Of a DNA stretch of 64,000 nucleotides, positions 55,386 through 64,000 are shown piece by piece. This DNA comes from Cellvibrio sp. OA-2007. GTDB taxonomy: Bacteria > Pseudomonadota > Gammaproteobacteria > Pseudomonadales > Cellvibrionaceae. The notes under the pieces are model-generated. The model had not been told where the DNA came from. It was given only the letters and a program-made list of their open reading frames with translations, and did not search any database. Both the position numbers and the translations under genes were made by a program. Numbering within the stretch: the first letter of the stretch is position 1; each line of letters opens with the position of its first letter. Location: contig NZ_BBUL01000020.1 in NCBI RefSeq assembly GCF_000953825.1, forward strand, positions 124,001 through 188,000, read 5' to 3'.

Positions 55386-56297
55386 TTATTTGATATGGCC
55401 CAGAATGCCATCAAGTTCGTCCAAGGAGTTATAACTAATCACAAGCTTGCCCTTGCCTTTGGCGCCGTGTTGGATTTCAACTCCGGCACCTAAAGTATCT
55501 GAAAGCTGATCTTGTAAACGACGGATATCGGCAGAAACAACAACATCGGGTTTTACTTTTTCGCTGTTACGCCCTTCCTGATGCAAACGCACCAAGGCTT
55601 CCGTCTGACGTACCGATAAACCCTTGGCGACAATTTGCCGCGCAATCGCACATTGGGTTTCCGCATCAAGGGTCAGCAGTGCCCGCGCATGACCCATTTC
55701 CAGATCGCCATGCTCCAGCAGGGTCTTTACTTCGTCACTCAGCGCAATCAGGCGCAGCAAGTTAGTGATAGTGGTGCGCGATTTTCCAACCGCCTGCGCC
55801 ACTTCGGCGTGGGTCAACTCAAATTCGTCTTGTAAACGTTTGAGTGCAACTGCTTCTTCAATTGGATTTAAGTTTTCGCGCTGAATGTTTTCAATCAACG
55901 CCATTGCAATTGCTGCCTCGTCAGGCACATCGCGAATTACCGCAGGGATTTTATCCAGCCCGGCAATTTGGGTGGCGCGCCAGCGGCGTTCACCGGCGAT
56001 AATTTCATAGCGGCCTTCGCCAATCGGACGCACCACAATTGGCTGCATCACACCTTGGGCTTTAATCGATTCGGCTAATTCTTCCAGCGCTTCAGTGTGC
56101 ATATCACGGCGCGGTTGGTATTTTCCGCGCTGAATTAATTCAACTGGTAAATGCGCGAGCTTGCCATCACGATAATCGAGTTTGTTATCTACTTCCGCAG
56201 GATTAATCGGCATTTCGGGCGCAGGTGCAGTGACACCCAGACCAGCACTCAAGAGTGCATCCAAGCCTTTTCCTAATCCTTTGCGTTTTGTCGACAT
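55386..56297 (-). CDS. parB: Chromosome partitioning protein ParB
   Basis: The ParB/Spo0J N-terminal domain shows G-K-Y-Q-P-R-R, I-A-G-E-R-R-W-R-A and E-N-I-Q-R-E-N-L-N-P-I-E; a helix-turn-helix follows (H-A-E-V-A-Q-A-V-G-K-S-R-T-T-I-T-N-L-L-R-L). The 303 aa are normal. It binds parS and loads as a CTP-dependent clamp. It follows parA by 26 bp. No perfect parS (TGTTTCACGTGAAACA) was noticed in the window. Confidence 0.97.
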   Translation of the reverse strand: MSTKRKGLGKGLDALLSAGLGVTAPAPEMPINPAEVDNKLDYRDGKLAHLPVELIQRGKYQPRRDMHTEALEELAESIKAQGVMQPIVVRPIGEGRYEIIAGERRWRATQIAGLDKIPAVIRDVPDEAAIAMALIENIQRENLNPIEEAVALKRLQDEFELTHAEVAQAVGKSRTTITNLLRLIALSDEVKTLLEHGDLEMGHARALLTLDAETQCAIARQIVAKGLSVRQTEALVRLHQEGRNSEKVKPDVVVSADIRRLQDQLSDTLGAGVEIQHGAKGKGKLVISYNSLDELDGILGHIK

Positions 56298-56323
56298 CTG
56301 AATCAGCCTTATATAATTTTTTG

Positions 56324-57127
56324 TTAAAGAGTTTCTGTTGAAGCAGCAGCGGGTTTATTGCTTGTTTCATTGCGGCGCAAAATTTCACCGGCCAGTGCAA
56401 GATAGGCAATTGCACCTTTGGACTGACGATCAAACGCCAATACTGGCATACCAAAACTGGGCGCTTCCGCCAGCCGCACATTACGCGGAATACAAGTGCG
56501 ATACAAACGATCGCCAAAATGCTGTTGCAACTGCGCCGATACATCGTTGGTCAAGCTGTTGCGCGGATCATACATAGTGCGCAACAAACCCTCGATTTTT
56601 AAAGTGGGATTTAATACTTTTTGAATTTGATTAATGGTGCCGACCAACGCCGATAAACCTTCTAGCGCATAGTATTCACATTGCATTGCAATGATGACGC
56701 CGTCGCACGCGGCCAGTGCATTCAAGGTGAGCATGTTAAGCGACGGTGGGCAGTCAATAAGAATATAGTCAAATTGGTCGCGCACCTGGTTGAGTGCATT
56801 TTGTAAACGGCGCTCTTTGTTATCCAGCGCCAGCATTTCAACTTCCGCTGCGGTTAAGTCGCCGTTTGCCGGTAGTACCTGGTATTTGCCGCTTTCTGAT
56901 AATACTAAACAATCGTGAATGGACTCGCGTTCGGTAAGCACATCGTAAATTGAATTTTCAATTTCATTTTTGTTAACACCACTGCCCATAGTGGCATTAC
57001 CTTGCGGATCAAGATCCACCAACAAGACACGCTTTTTGGTTGCTACCAATGAAGCAGCTAAATTCACACAGGTGGTGGTTTTACCAACGCCACCTTTTTG
57101 ATTGGCAATAGCGTATATCTTGGTCAA
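56324..57127 (-). CDS. parA: Chromosome partitioning ATPase ParA (Soj)
   Basis: The deviant Walker A motif A-N-Q-K-G-G-V-G-K-T-T-T and the D-L-D-P-Q-G-N-A-T motif are those of ParA. 267 aa. It segregates the origin region with ParB. Confidence 0.97.
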   Translation of the reverse strand: MTKIYAIANQKGGVGKTTTCVNLAASLVATKKRVLLVDLDPQGNATMGSGVNKNEIENSIYDVLTERESIHDCLVLSESGKYQVLPANGDLTAAEVEMLALDNKERRLQNALNQVRDQFDYILIDCPPSLNMLTLNALAACDGVIIAMQCEYYALEGLSALVGTINQIQKVLNPTLKIEGLLRTMYDPRNSLTNDVSAQLQQHFGDRLYRTCIPRNVRLAEAPSFGMPVLAFDRQSKGAIAYLALAGEILRRNETSNKPAAASTETL

Positions 57128-57163
57128 GTGAAAATCCTATAACCACCCAGTGGTTGAAAATTT

Positions 57164-57823
57164 TTATTGTTTCGGCTGCAAAACTAACAGGTGGCGCTCG
57201 CCCTCTGTCTCTGCAACCAACAGTTTTACAGTTTCAAGCAGTGCAACTTTATCGGCGATAGGTGCAAGTTCATCTTGCGGGAACAAGCCTTTCATCGCGA
57301 GAAAAATACCTCCGGCGGCCAACATGTGTGCACAACCTTCCGTCATATCTTGCAAACTGGCAAATGCCCGGCTGATAACCGCATCAAATTTTTGCTCAGG
57401 TTGAAACTCTTCAACCCGACGGTTTTCAACACTTATGTTAGTTAAACCCAGCAAGGTTTTAACGTGAAATAAAAACCGCGTTTTTTTACCGTTGCTATCG
57501 AGCAGGGTAAATTGTTTTTCTGGAAACATAATCGCTAATGGAATTCCGGGTAAACCACCACCGGTGCCGACATCAATTACCCGCGTAGCGGAAAAATTTT
57601 TATTGCCGGTAAACCAAGGCACCACACTTAAACTATCTAGCAGGTGACGCGCCACCATTTGGCGAATATCGCGCACCGCAGAAAGATTATAGGCTTTATT
57701 CCATTTTTCGAATTCGCGCACATAGGCCAATAAGTTTTCAATTTGGCTCTCGCTTAATACCACCGACATTTCAGTGGCGCCGCGTACTAATTGATTGCGT
57801 AATTCAGTGTTTAAATCAGTCAC
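57164..57823 (-). CDS. rsmG: 16S rRNA m7G527 methyltransferase RsmG (GidB)
   Basis: The AdoMet-binding motif V-I-D-V-G-T-G-G-G-L-P-G-I-P-L-A-I and the family-typical order mnmG-rsmG-parA-parB identify it. 219 aa. The start is a GTG within the 7-bp tandem repeat at 57820-57840; an in-frame ATG follows later at M19. Confidence 0.96.
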   Translation of the reverse strand: MTDLNTELRNQLVRGATEMSVVLSESQIENLLAYVREFEKWNKAYNLSAVRDIRQMVARHLLDSLSVVPWFTGNKNFSATRVIDVGTGGGLPGIPLAIMFPEKQFTLLDSNGKKTRFLFHVKTLLGLTNISVENRRVEEFQPEQKFDAVISRAFASLQDMTEGCAHMLAAGGIFLAMKGLFPQDELAPIADKVALLETVKLLVAETEGERHLLVLQPKQ

Positions 57824-57840
57824 TCGTCACTCGTCACTCG
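57820..57840. repeat. 7-bp tandem repeat (3 copies of TCACTCG) at the rsmG start
   Basis: Three perfect copies of TCACTCG overlap the GTG start of rsmG (57821-57823). Copy number changes would move the upstream region and frame relation, not the gene body. Confidence 0.75.
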
Positions 57841-57865
57841 TCAATAAATTCGGTATGTGTTTTTT

Positions 57866-57898
57866 GTAGGATGAGTGGAGCCTAAGCGATACCCATCG
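57866..57898. repeat. GTAGG...CCCATC intergenic repeat-like sequence
   Basis: GTAGGATGAGTGGAG to GCGATACCCATC resembles a dispersed sequence frequent in gammaproteobacterial genomes (from memory). Only one copy is seen here. Confidence 0.3.
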
Positions 57899-57909
57899 AT
57901 TTTTCAAAA

Positions 57910-59820
57910 TTACGATGCCTGCTGTTCAGGTGCATCTTCCTGCAAACGTTTTAACACACCACGTTTTTTCAAATAAACCAACACCAAGGATATTGCCGCT
58001 GGGGTAATTCCAGAAATGCGCGAGGCGCGTGCCAAGGTTTGTGGCCGCGCAGCGGTCAATTTTTGTTTGACCTCGTTGGATAAACCATCCACAACCGAAT
58101 AGTCAAAGTCATCCGGAATAATCGTATTTTCATACGCACGCAAACGATCTACATCTTCTTGTTGCCGCTCGATATAGCCGGAATATTTTGCTTCTATCTC
58201 AACTTGTTCAGCAGCCGCTTCATTAGCAATGGGTTCACCTTTGAGTGATGCGATATCGCCGTAAGATAATTCCGGGCGACGCAACAAATCCATCAAACTG
58301 TATTCGCGGGTCAGTTTGGTTTGGATAATCGCTTCCACTTTTTCCGCTTCAGTAGAACCGGCTTGAATCCAGGTGGAGCGCAAGCGCTCTTTTTCCAAGG
58401 CAATTTGTTCGCGTTTATCGCAGAACACTTGCCACTGCGCTTCACCAATCAAACCAAATTCGCGCGCTTGCTCAGTTAAACGCAAATCGGCATTGTCTTC
58501 GCGCAATAACAAACGGTATTCCGCGCGGCTGGTAAACATGCGGTAGGGTTCTTTAGTGCCAAGCGTAATTAAATCATCTACCAGTACGCCCACATAAGCT
58601 TGATCGCGAGTTGGGCACCAAGCCGGTTTTTCTTGCGCGCGCAGCGCCGCATTAATTCCGGCGAGCATACCTTGCGCACCCGCTTCTTCGTAACCAGTAG
58701 TGCCGTTGATTTGACCGGCAAAAAATAAGCCGCCAATTACTTTGGTTTCCAAGCTGTGTTGCAAATCTTGTGGATTAAAATAATCGTACTCAATCGCATA
58801 ACCAGGGCGAAGGATGTGAGCGTTTTCAAAACCTTTCATTGAGCGCACGATTTCCAACTGCACATCAAATGGAAGGCTAGTAGAAATTCCGTTGGGATAA
58901 AGCTCGTGGGTAGTCAAACCTTCCGGCTCGATAAATACCTGATGTGAATCTTTATCCGCGAAGCGGTGAATTTTATCTTCGATCGACGGACAGTAGCGCG
59001 GACCAATTCCTTCGATCACACCCGAGTACATCGGTGAACGATCCAGATTGCGGCGAATCACATCGTGGGTTTTTTCATTGGTGTGGGTGATGTAACAACA
59101 AATTTGTTGCGGCTGCATAGCGCGATTGCCCATCACCGACATCACCGGACGCGGATCATCGCCGTATTGTTTTTCCAGCACATCAAAATTCACCGTGCGC
59201 GCATCAATACGCGGCGGCGTTCCGGTTTTTAAGCGATCAACCCGCAGCGGTAATTCACGCAAACGTTTTGATAAAGCGATCGACGGTGGATCACCGGCGC
59301 GACCGCCGGAATAATTTTGCATACCTATGTGGATAAGACCACCGAGGAAAGTACCGGCAGTCAACACCACTTGGTTGGCCATAAATTTCAGGCCCATTTG
59401 AGTGACCACACCGCGCACTTGATCATTTTCCACAATCAAGTCGTCAGCGGCTTGTTGGAAAATCCACAAATTTTCCTGATTTTCCAGCGTTTCACGAATC
59501 GCCGCTTTGTAGAGAATCCGGTCGGCCTGCGCGCGAGTTGCACGCACCGCTGGACCTTTGCGCGCATTCAGCACCCGAAATTGAATTCCGCTTTTATCGG
59601 TTGCCAGTGCCATAGCACCACCCATGGCATCGATTTCTTTTACCAGATGGCTTTTGCCAATCCCGCCAATTGCGGGATTACAAGACATTTGGCCAAGGGT
59701 TTCAATGTTGTGGGAGAGTAATAAGGTCTTGCAGCCCATACGCGCCGCAGCCAAACAGGCCTCGGTACCGGCATGGCCGCCGCCGATCACAATCACATCA
59801 AAACGATCCGGGAAAATCAT
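57910..59820 (-). CDS. mnmG: tRNA uridine-5-carboxymethylaminomethyl modification enzyme MnmG (GidA)
   Basis: The FAD-binding motif [11 protein letters not shown] at the N-terminus, [11 protein letters not shown], and the length of 636 aa identify MnmG. It works with MnmE at the wobble uridine of several tRNAs. The candidate origin region lies directly upstream. Confidence 0.98.
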   Translation of the reverse strand: MIFPDRFDVIVIGGGHAGTEACLAAARMGCKTLLLSHNIETLGQMSCNPAIGGIGKSHLVKEIDAMGGAMALATDKSGIQFRVLNARKGPAVRATRAQADRILYKAAIRETLENQENLWIFQQAADDLIVENDQVRGVVTQMGLKFMANQVVLTAGTFLGGLIHIGMQNYSGGRAGDPPSIALSKRLRELPLRVDRLKTGTPPRIDARTVNFDVLEKQYGDDPRPVMSVMGNRAMQPQQICCYITHTNEKTHDVIRRNLDRSPMYSGVIEGIGPRYCPSIEDKIHRFADKDSHQVFIEPEGLTTHELYPNGISTSLPFDVQLEIVRSMKGFENAHILRPGYAIEYDYFNPQDLQHSLETKVIGGLFFAGQINGTTGYEEAGAQGMLAGINAALRAQEKPAWCPTRDQAYVGVLVDDLITLGTKEPYRMFTSRAEYRLLLREDNADLRLTEQAREFGLIGEAQWQVFCDKREQIALEKERLRSTWIQAGSTEAEKVEAIIQTKLTREYSLMDLLRRPELSYGDIASLKGEPIANEAAAEQVEIEAKYSGYIERQQEDVDRLRAYENTIIPDDFDYSVVDGLSNEVKQKLTAARPQTLARASRISGITPAAISLVLVYLKKRGVLKRLQEDAPEQQAS

Positions 59821-59977
59821 CGCTTACTACCTTGCAGCAGGGCTGCATACAAATACCTTGAACAGGCTGGAGACAAAAGGGGCGACATTATAGGGCTTGT
59901 CAACGATTTGCACAAAACTTGTACAGGGATTAATCAGTATATTTTTTATGCTCTGAGCACCTAAGACTTTCTGGCCA

Positions 59978-60132
59978 ATGGAATCCGAAATTGATTCTGA
60001 GACTGTCTGAGACATGGATGTCGAAGATAAGCCCCCATGGACGACCCACAGGGATGTGGGAAGTTTCCTGAAGCGCCGGGAGCGCGAAGGGATGGGTTCA
60101 CGGCGGGTCTCAGAATTGATTTCGGATTCCAT
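59978..60132. repeat. MITE-like repeat element with 26-bp inverted ends
   Basis: The ends 59978-60003 and 60107-60132 are inverted repeats (24 of 26 positions match; outer end ATGGAATCCGAAAT). The interior contains GACATGGATGTC, CCCACAGGGATGTGGG and GGGATGGGTTCACGGC, a type of dispersed small element common in marine and soil gammaproteobacteria from memory. Its 72-codon open frame (60014-60232) is probably not a gene. Confidence 0.7.
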
Positions 60133-60149
60133 CTCTCTGAAAACTAAAT

Positions 60150-60560
60150 ATTTATCCAAAAAAAGTATTCGCGTTACAACAAAGGAAAATATTTTAAGTA
60201 ATGAATATATGTGTTGTTATTTAGGTATTTAAAAGATGTTGTTATATATATAGAGCGATATCTCTGTGGATAAGCCAAAAAAATATAGGTTTTTCAATAA
60301 GTTAATATAAGGATAAGGCATTGCAAAAGCATCGCGCAAGCTGGGCTAAAGCTGCTGGGAAGCTGGATATAAAAGCCTTTGTTATACACGGAGTTGGTAA
60401 AAGCTGACTTATCCCCAAAAGCCTGCCCAGCTTTTGTCACTAAGACCCACAGGATTGTGCACATCAGCATAGGTTAATAATAAAAATTCTTGTTAAAACA
60501 GTTATTTACAGCATAAAACTCGATTTAACTGTGGATAACCTGTGTAACTGTGTGGAAAAC
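60150..60560. other. Candidate replication origin (oriC) with DnaA-box cluster
   Basis: Two perfect DnaA boxes (TGTGGATAA at 60265-60273 and 60530-60538) and several near matches (TTATCCAAA 60152, TTATACACG 60381, TTATCCCCA 60408) lie in an AT-rich non-coding region upstream of mnmG. In E. coli and Vibrio, oriC is in the same place next to mnmG. In Pseudomonas it is between rpmH and dnaA, which would lie just beyond yidC outside this window, so this call is not certain. Confidence 0.6.
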
Positions 60561-60657
60561 ATTGGAGATAAGTCTGTATTAAGGTTCTTTTTAGTGGAAG
60601 GTTTGTAAAATAGAGGGTATTTAAGGAAGGGAAATAGCAACGCAATAATCTTGGTGA

Positions 60658-61443
60658 TTAAGAGGCGTTTGTAGCATCTGAATCCACATCTTCAGCTGCA
60701 GGATCATCCAACCATTGGCTGGGCGAAGCTTGTGCATCCAACCAACATAAGAGTAATTCCCAATCGTTGCGGTCCCGTTCATGGCTCTGTTGGGGGTAAT
60801 CGGCAATGCCGCGACCTTCGCTATAAGCGCGCACATAGTGTTGGGTATCGCGCAACCTGGCGGGAAAAGGAATATTCAGGCTCAGTAAAAATTTTTGTAA
60901 TCGTTCCCAAGCGGTGGTTTGCTGTTTTACGCGATTGGCTACTACCGCAATGGGGCGACGTTGGCGACGCATAGAGCGGGTCAGCAAGAGTTCACCGATA
61001 AAACGGGCACTCGCGCGGATATCTATATCGGAGGGCAGCACCGGCACTATGATCAGATCGTGGTTCTGGATGAGATCGTCCAATGCCGGGCCTGTCAGGC
61101 CGGGGGCGGCATCGGTAATCAGCCAGCGGGTTGATTTAGGGGCGCGCCATTGGAAGCTGCGGGTTATCCGGCTATTGAGTTCGATTTTCACGCCAAAAAT
61201 ATTAGGCAACTCGGGCGCGCGCGAACTGAGCCAATAACTGGCGGAACCCTGTGGATCGGCATCGACTAATACGGTTGTTTCACCGCGTTGTTGTAACCAT
61301 GCGGCGAGATTGGTGCTAACAGTGGTTTTGCCTGATCCACCTTTGCCATTGATAACCAAAATCCGGCACGCCGATAGCAATTGAATAGCGACCAGAGGTT
61401 CTGCGTGGGGTTTGCTGGAATTGATCTGTGGCGGGATGCTCAT
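60658..61443 (-). CDS. ParA/MinD-like ATPase near the origin (261 aa)
   Basis: The deviant Walker A motif N-G-K-G-G-S-G-K-T-T and V-D-A-D-P-Q-G-S-A mark a ParA-family ATPase distinct from the parA at 56324. No ParB-like partner is adjacent. A 25-residue N-terminal extension precedes the ATPase core; ATG 61443 has no visible ribosome-binding site and abuts a 16-bp inverted repeat. It lies between mnmE and the candidate origin. The role may be positioning or plasmid-like partitioning; not known. Confidence 0.85.
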   Translation of the reverse strand: MSIPPQINSSKPHAEPLVAIQLLSACRILVINGKGGSGKTTVSTNLAAWLQQRGETTVLVDADPQGSASYWLSSRAPELPNIFGVKIELNSRITRSFQWRAPKSTRWLITDAAPGLTGPALDDLIQNHDLIIVPVLPSDIDIRASARFIGELLLTRSMRRQRRPIAVVANRVKQQTTAWERLQKFLLSLNIPFPARLRDTQHYVRAYSEGRGIADYPQQSHERDRNDWELLLCWLDAQASPSQWLDDPAAEDVDSDATNAS

Positions 61444-61447
61444 TGGC

Positions 61448-61486
61448 TGTGTCTATACTGTTTAATTTATAAACAGTATAGACACA
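61448..61486. promoter_or_regulatory. 16-bp perfect inverted repeat upstream of the ParA-like gene
   Basis: TGTGTCTATACTGTTT and AAACAGTATAGACACA pair perfectly around seven bases. It ends 5 bp before the ATG of the ParA-like gene. It may be an operator for autoregulation, since ParA-family proteins can repress their own genes, or an mRNA hairpin. Confidence 0.7.
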
Positions 61487-61558
61487 CAATGGTGCAAATT
61501 TTTGGTGAAAACTCACATAAATGGGATATATGTGGAGTGCGACGACGTGTTAAGCCGA

Positions 61559-62923
61559 TTATTTGCCGATACAAAAACTGCTAAAGATACGGCCTAGCAA
61601 GTCGTCCGGGGTAAATTCACCGGTAATTTCGCTCAGCGCATTCTGTGCGTGGCGCAGGTCTTCGGCGAGCAATTCACCGGCGGCATAACCTTGCAGCTGG
61701 GCTTTGCCTGAAGCGAGAAAGGTTTGGGCGCGCTCAAGTGCATCCAGATGGCGGCGGCGGGCAGTAAAACCGCTTTCTCCGCTTTCGCTAAAACCCATGA
61801 TGGTTTTGAGATGGTGTTTTAAGTCGTCGATACCGGCACCGGTTGCGGCACTGATACCTATATATAGATCATCTGAATTTGATTGAAACAATCCTGCCGC
61901 TTCGCCACTTAAATCAATCTTGTTGCGTACCAGGGTGATTTTGCTGGCATCATCCTGCTTATCAACAAATTCTGGCCATATTTGACGAGGATCGGTGAGT
62001 TGGTTTTGGCGACTATCAACCAAGAGCAATACGCGGTCTGCTTGTTGGATTTCTTGCCAGGCGCGTTGGATGCCGATTTGCTCAACTTCATCCGGGCTCT
62101 CACGTAATCCGGCGGTATCGATAATGTGTAGTGGCATGCCATCGATATGAATATGTTCACGCAATACATCGCGCGTGGTGCCTTCAATACTGGTGACGAT
62201 GGCGGATTCGCGCCCACTTAAGGCATTGAGCAGACTGGATTTTCCCGCATTCGGGCGGCCGGCGATAACAACTCGCATACCGTCGCGCATCAACACACCC
62301 TGACGCGCTTCTTTAAATACTTGCTGCAATTTGCTGGTGATGCCATCCAAGTCCCGCGCTACCTTGCCGTCGCTGAGAAAATCGATCTCCTCTTCAGGGA
62401 AGTCGATGGAGGCTTCAACATAAATACGCAAATGGATCAGTGCTTCTACCAGTTCATGGATGCGCTTGGAAAAGGCACCTTGCAGCGAGTGCAGGGCATT
62501 GCGCGCCGCTTGTTCGCTGGTGGCATCGATTAAATCGGCAATGGCTTCGGCTTGGGTGAGATCGAGTTTGTCATTGAGAAAGGCGCGCTCAGAAAACTCA
62601 CCCGGGCGGGCGAGGCGAATCCCCAACTGGGTAATTTCGCGCAGGAGTAGATCGAGAATAACCGGGCCGCCATGGCCTTGCAGTTCAAGGACATCTTCAC
62701 CGGTAAAGGAATTGGGGCCGGGAAAGAACAGGGCGATACCCTGATCCAGCACCTCACCAGCGCGATTGTTGAAATCGCAATAATGGGCGTGGCGCGGTTG
62801 GAGATTAATAGAAAGAAGACTTTCAGCCACAAGTCTGGCTTTGGCACCAGAGACGCGGACTATGCCGACCCCACCGCGGCCAGTGGCGGTGGCGATGGCG
62901 GCGATGGTGTCGGTAATGATCAT
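61559..62923 (-). CDS. mnmE: tRNA modification GTPase MnmE (TrmE)
   Basis: The N-terminal folate-binding domain ([17 protein letters not shown]) is followed by the G domain with [15 protein letters not shown] and N-K-I-D, and the C-terminus F-C-I-G-K with the conserved cysteine. 454 aa. It forms the wobble-uridine modification complex with MnmG. It starts 10 bp after the yidC stop codon. Confidence 0.98.
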   Translation of the reverse strand: MIITDTIAAIATATGRGGVGIVRVSGAKARLVAESLLSINLQPRHAHYCDFNNRAGEVLDQGIALFFPGPNSFTGEDVLELQGHGGPVILDLLLREITQLGIRLARPGEFSERAFLNDKLDLTQAEAIADLIDATSEQAARNALHSLQGAFSKRIHELVEALIHLRIYVEASIDFPEEEIDFLSDGKVARDLDGITSKLQQVFKEARQGVLMRDGMRVVIAGRPNAGKSSLLNALSGRESAIVTSIEGTTRDVLREHIHIDGMPLHIIDTAGLRESPDEVEQIGIQRAWQEIQQADRVLLLVDSRQNQLTDPRQIWPEFVDKQDDASKITLVRNKIDLSGEAAGLFQSNSDDLYIGISAATGAGIDDLKHHLKTIMGFSESGESGFTARRRHLDALERAQTFLASGKAQLQGYAAGELLAEDLRHAQNALSEITGEFTPDDLLGRIFSSFCIGK

Positions 62924-62932
62924 AGTCGTAAC

Positions 62933-64000
62933 TTATTTAGCGGCAGGTTCGGCGTCGATTTGTTTGGTAATAATGTACTGCTGCAAAATCGACAAGCTGT
63001 TGTTGGTAACCCAGTAAAGTACCAGACCGGCGGGGAACCAGAGGAACATAAAGGTGAAGACCAAGGGCAGCATTTGCATAATGCGCGCCTGCATTGGGTC
63101 AGTCGGTTGCGGGTTTAACTTCTGCATAAAAAACATAGTAATACCGTAGATGACCGGCAATACAAAGTAGGGGTCTTTTACCGACAGATCCATAATCCAG
63201 CCAAAGAAAGGTGAATGGCGCAGTTCCACCGATTCCATCAATACATAATAAAGTGCGAGGAATACCGGCATTTGGATCAGCAGCGGTAAACAACCACCAA
63301 ACGGATTCACCTTTTCAGTTTTGTACATCTTCATCATTTCTTGTGAGAGCTTTTGGCGATCATCGCCCAAACGCTCTTTCAACTCAGCCATCTTCGGCGC
63401 TAACTTACGCATTTTCGCCATGGATTTATAGCTAGTTGCTGACAATTTGAAGAACAGCAGTTTTACGCAGAGGGTCAGGCCGATAATCGCCAAGCCCCAG
63501 TTGCCCACCAGATTGTGGATAAATTTCAGCACCCAAAACAGTGGTTTAGCCACCCACCAGAGCCAGCCGTAGTCTACGGTCAGGTCGAGGTAGGGAGAGA
63601 TCTGTTCCAAGCGCTCGGTATCTTTTGGACCGGCGTAAAAACTGGCCGAAATAGTGCCTTGGGTACCGGCAGCGACTTCATTAACTTTGCCGGTAAAACC
63701 CAGCAAATACAGGTCATTGTCGCCTAACTTGCGCAAGTGATAGGTGTTCTGACTGTCTGCATCTGGAATCCAGGCGCTGATAAAGTAATGTTGCACCATC
63801 GCGACCCAACCGCCCTGCACACCAATTTTTTCCTCTTTTTCGGCCAGATGAGCAAAGGTGATTTTTTTGTATTTGTCATCTGGTGTAGTAATCGCTGCAC
63901 CCAGGAACGGGTTCATTTCCAAGGCGCTGACTTTGACGAAGTTTTGGCTATCGCGTTTGATTTGGCCATAGAGTTGAGCAGACCAATTATTAGCACTTTG
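62933..64000 (-). CDS. yidC: Membrane protein insertase YidC (partial, N-terminus outside window)
   Basis: The frame stays open to the end of the window, so the gene is cut off at its 5' side; about 355 C-terminal residues are present. The end of the periplasmic domain ([12 protein letters not shown] near the edge) and the five-helix insertase core ([26 protein letters not shown]) are visible. YidC inserts membrane proteins such as AtpE. Confidence 0.97.
   Translation of the reverse strand, partial: QSANNWSAQLYGQIKRDSQNFVKVSALEMNPFLGAAITTPDDKYKKITFAHLAEKEEKIGVQGGWVAMVQHYFISAWIPDADSQNTYHLRKLGDNDLYLLGFTGKVNEVAAGTQGTISASFYAGPKDTERLEQISPYLDLTVDYGWLWWVAKPLFWVLKFIHNLVGNWGLAIIGLTLCVKLLFFKLSATSYKSMAKMRKLAPKMAELKERLGDDRQKLSQEMMKMYKTEKVNPFGGCLPLLIQMPVFLALYYVLMESVELRHSPFFGWIMDLSVKDPYFVLPVIYGITMFFMQKLNPQPTDPMQARIMQMLPLVFTFMFLWFPAGLVLYWVTNNSLSILQQYIITKQIDAEPAAK

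Noticed and set aside
55124-57127. parS sites near parAB
   Set aside because: I looked for TGTTTCACGTGAAACA and close variants and saw none; a computed scan with mismatches would be needed.
60014-60232. 72-codon plus-strand open frame in the MITE-like element
   Set aside because: It runs through a dispersed repeat and its flanking sequence; its composition is explained by the palindromes and it has no good ribosome-binding site.

Overview
The window looks like the origin-proximal part of a Cellvibrio-like gammaproteobacterial chromosome carrying a complete Tn7-family transposon of about 41 kb. The chromosomal part (about 41.24-64 kb, all on the minus strand) has the classical order yidC - mnmE - parA-like - candidate oriC - mnmG - rsmG - parA - parB - atpIBEFHAGDC - glmU - GH9 cellulase - deoR-type regulator - glmS. 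The origin-region gene order, plus a secreted lipoprotein cellulase with a long serine linker, suggests a plant-polysaccharide-degrading member of the Cellvibrionaceae. This assignment is an inference; no rRNA is present to confirm it.

The transposon runs from 76 to 41236. It is bounded by a perfect 5-bp target duplication (GGATA at 71-75 and 41237-41241), starts TGTCGG and ends CCGACA, and has three TnsB-type repeats in each end. It sits 23 bp downstream of the glmS stop codon, the standard attTn7 position. All five core genes, tnsA, tnsB, tnsC, tnsD and tnsE, are intact at the glmS-proximal (right) end and run leftwards from 41119 to 33436.

The cargo, from left to right: (1) 0.9-6.7 kb, small and hypothetical genes, an orphan Xre/MbcA/ParS-type antitoxin, a possible IS21-type remnant and a HEPN-domain gene. 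(2) 6.9-12.05 kb, a tightly coupled minus-strand operon of Xre regulator, Dam-type adenine methylase, calcineurin-like phosphoesterase, P-loop ATPase and an unrecognised 298-aa protein; this is the best candidate here for an undescribed defence system. (3) 13.2-14.1 kb, a second copy of the small ORF found at the left end, and an HD-domain protein. (4) 14.2-27.8 kb, a sulfur/selenium-type cassette. A minus-strand operon encodes an RND transporter, a LolA-like protein, an outer-membrane barrel and a cysteine desulfurase/selenocysteine-lyase-like enzyme. Plus-strand genes encode an ArsR-rhodanese regulator, a DsrE protein, a phosphonate/selenate-type ABC transporter, a transglutaminase-like protein, an SQR-like flavoprotein and a rhodanese. 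Three related palindromic sites suggest control by the ArsR protein. (5) 28.4-33.3 kb, a HAD hydrolase and a MerR-like / N6-adenine methylase / PD-(D/E)xK nuclease restriction-modification module preceded by a perfect 40-bp palindrome.

The genes therefore fall into a housekeeping block (tRNA modification, chromosome partition, ATP synthase, cell-wall amino-sugar synthesis) and a mobile block combining targeted transposition, probable anti-phage systems and a metabolic or detoxification cassette. All family assignments come from reading motifs and from memory of the families; no database search was run.
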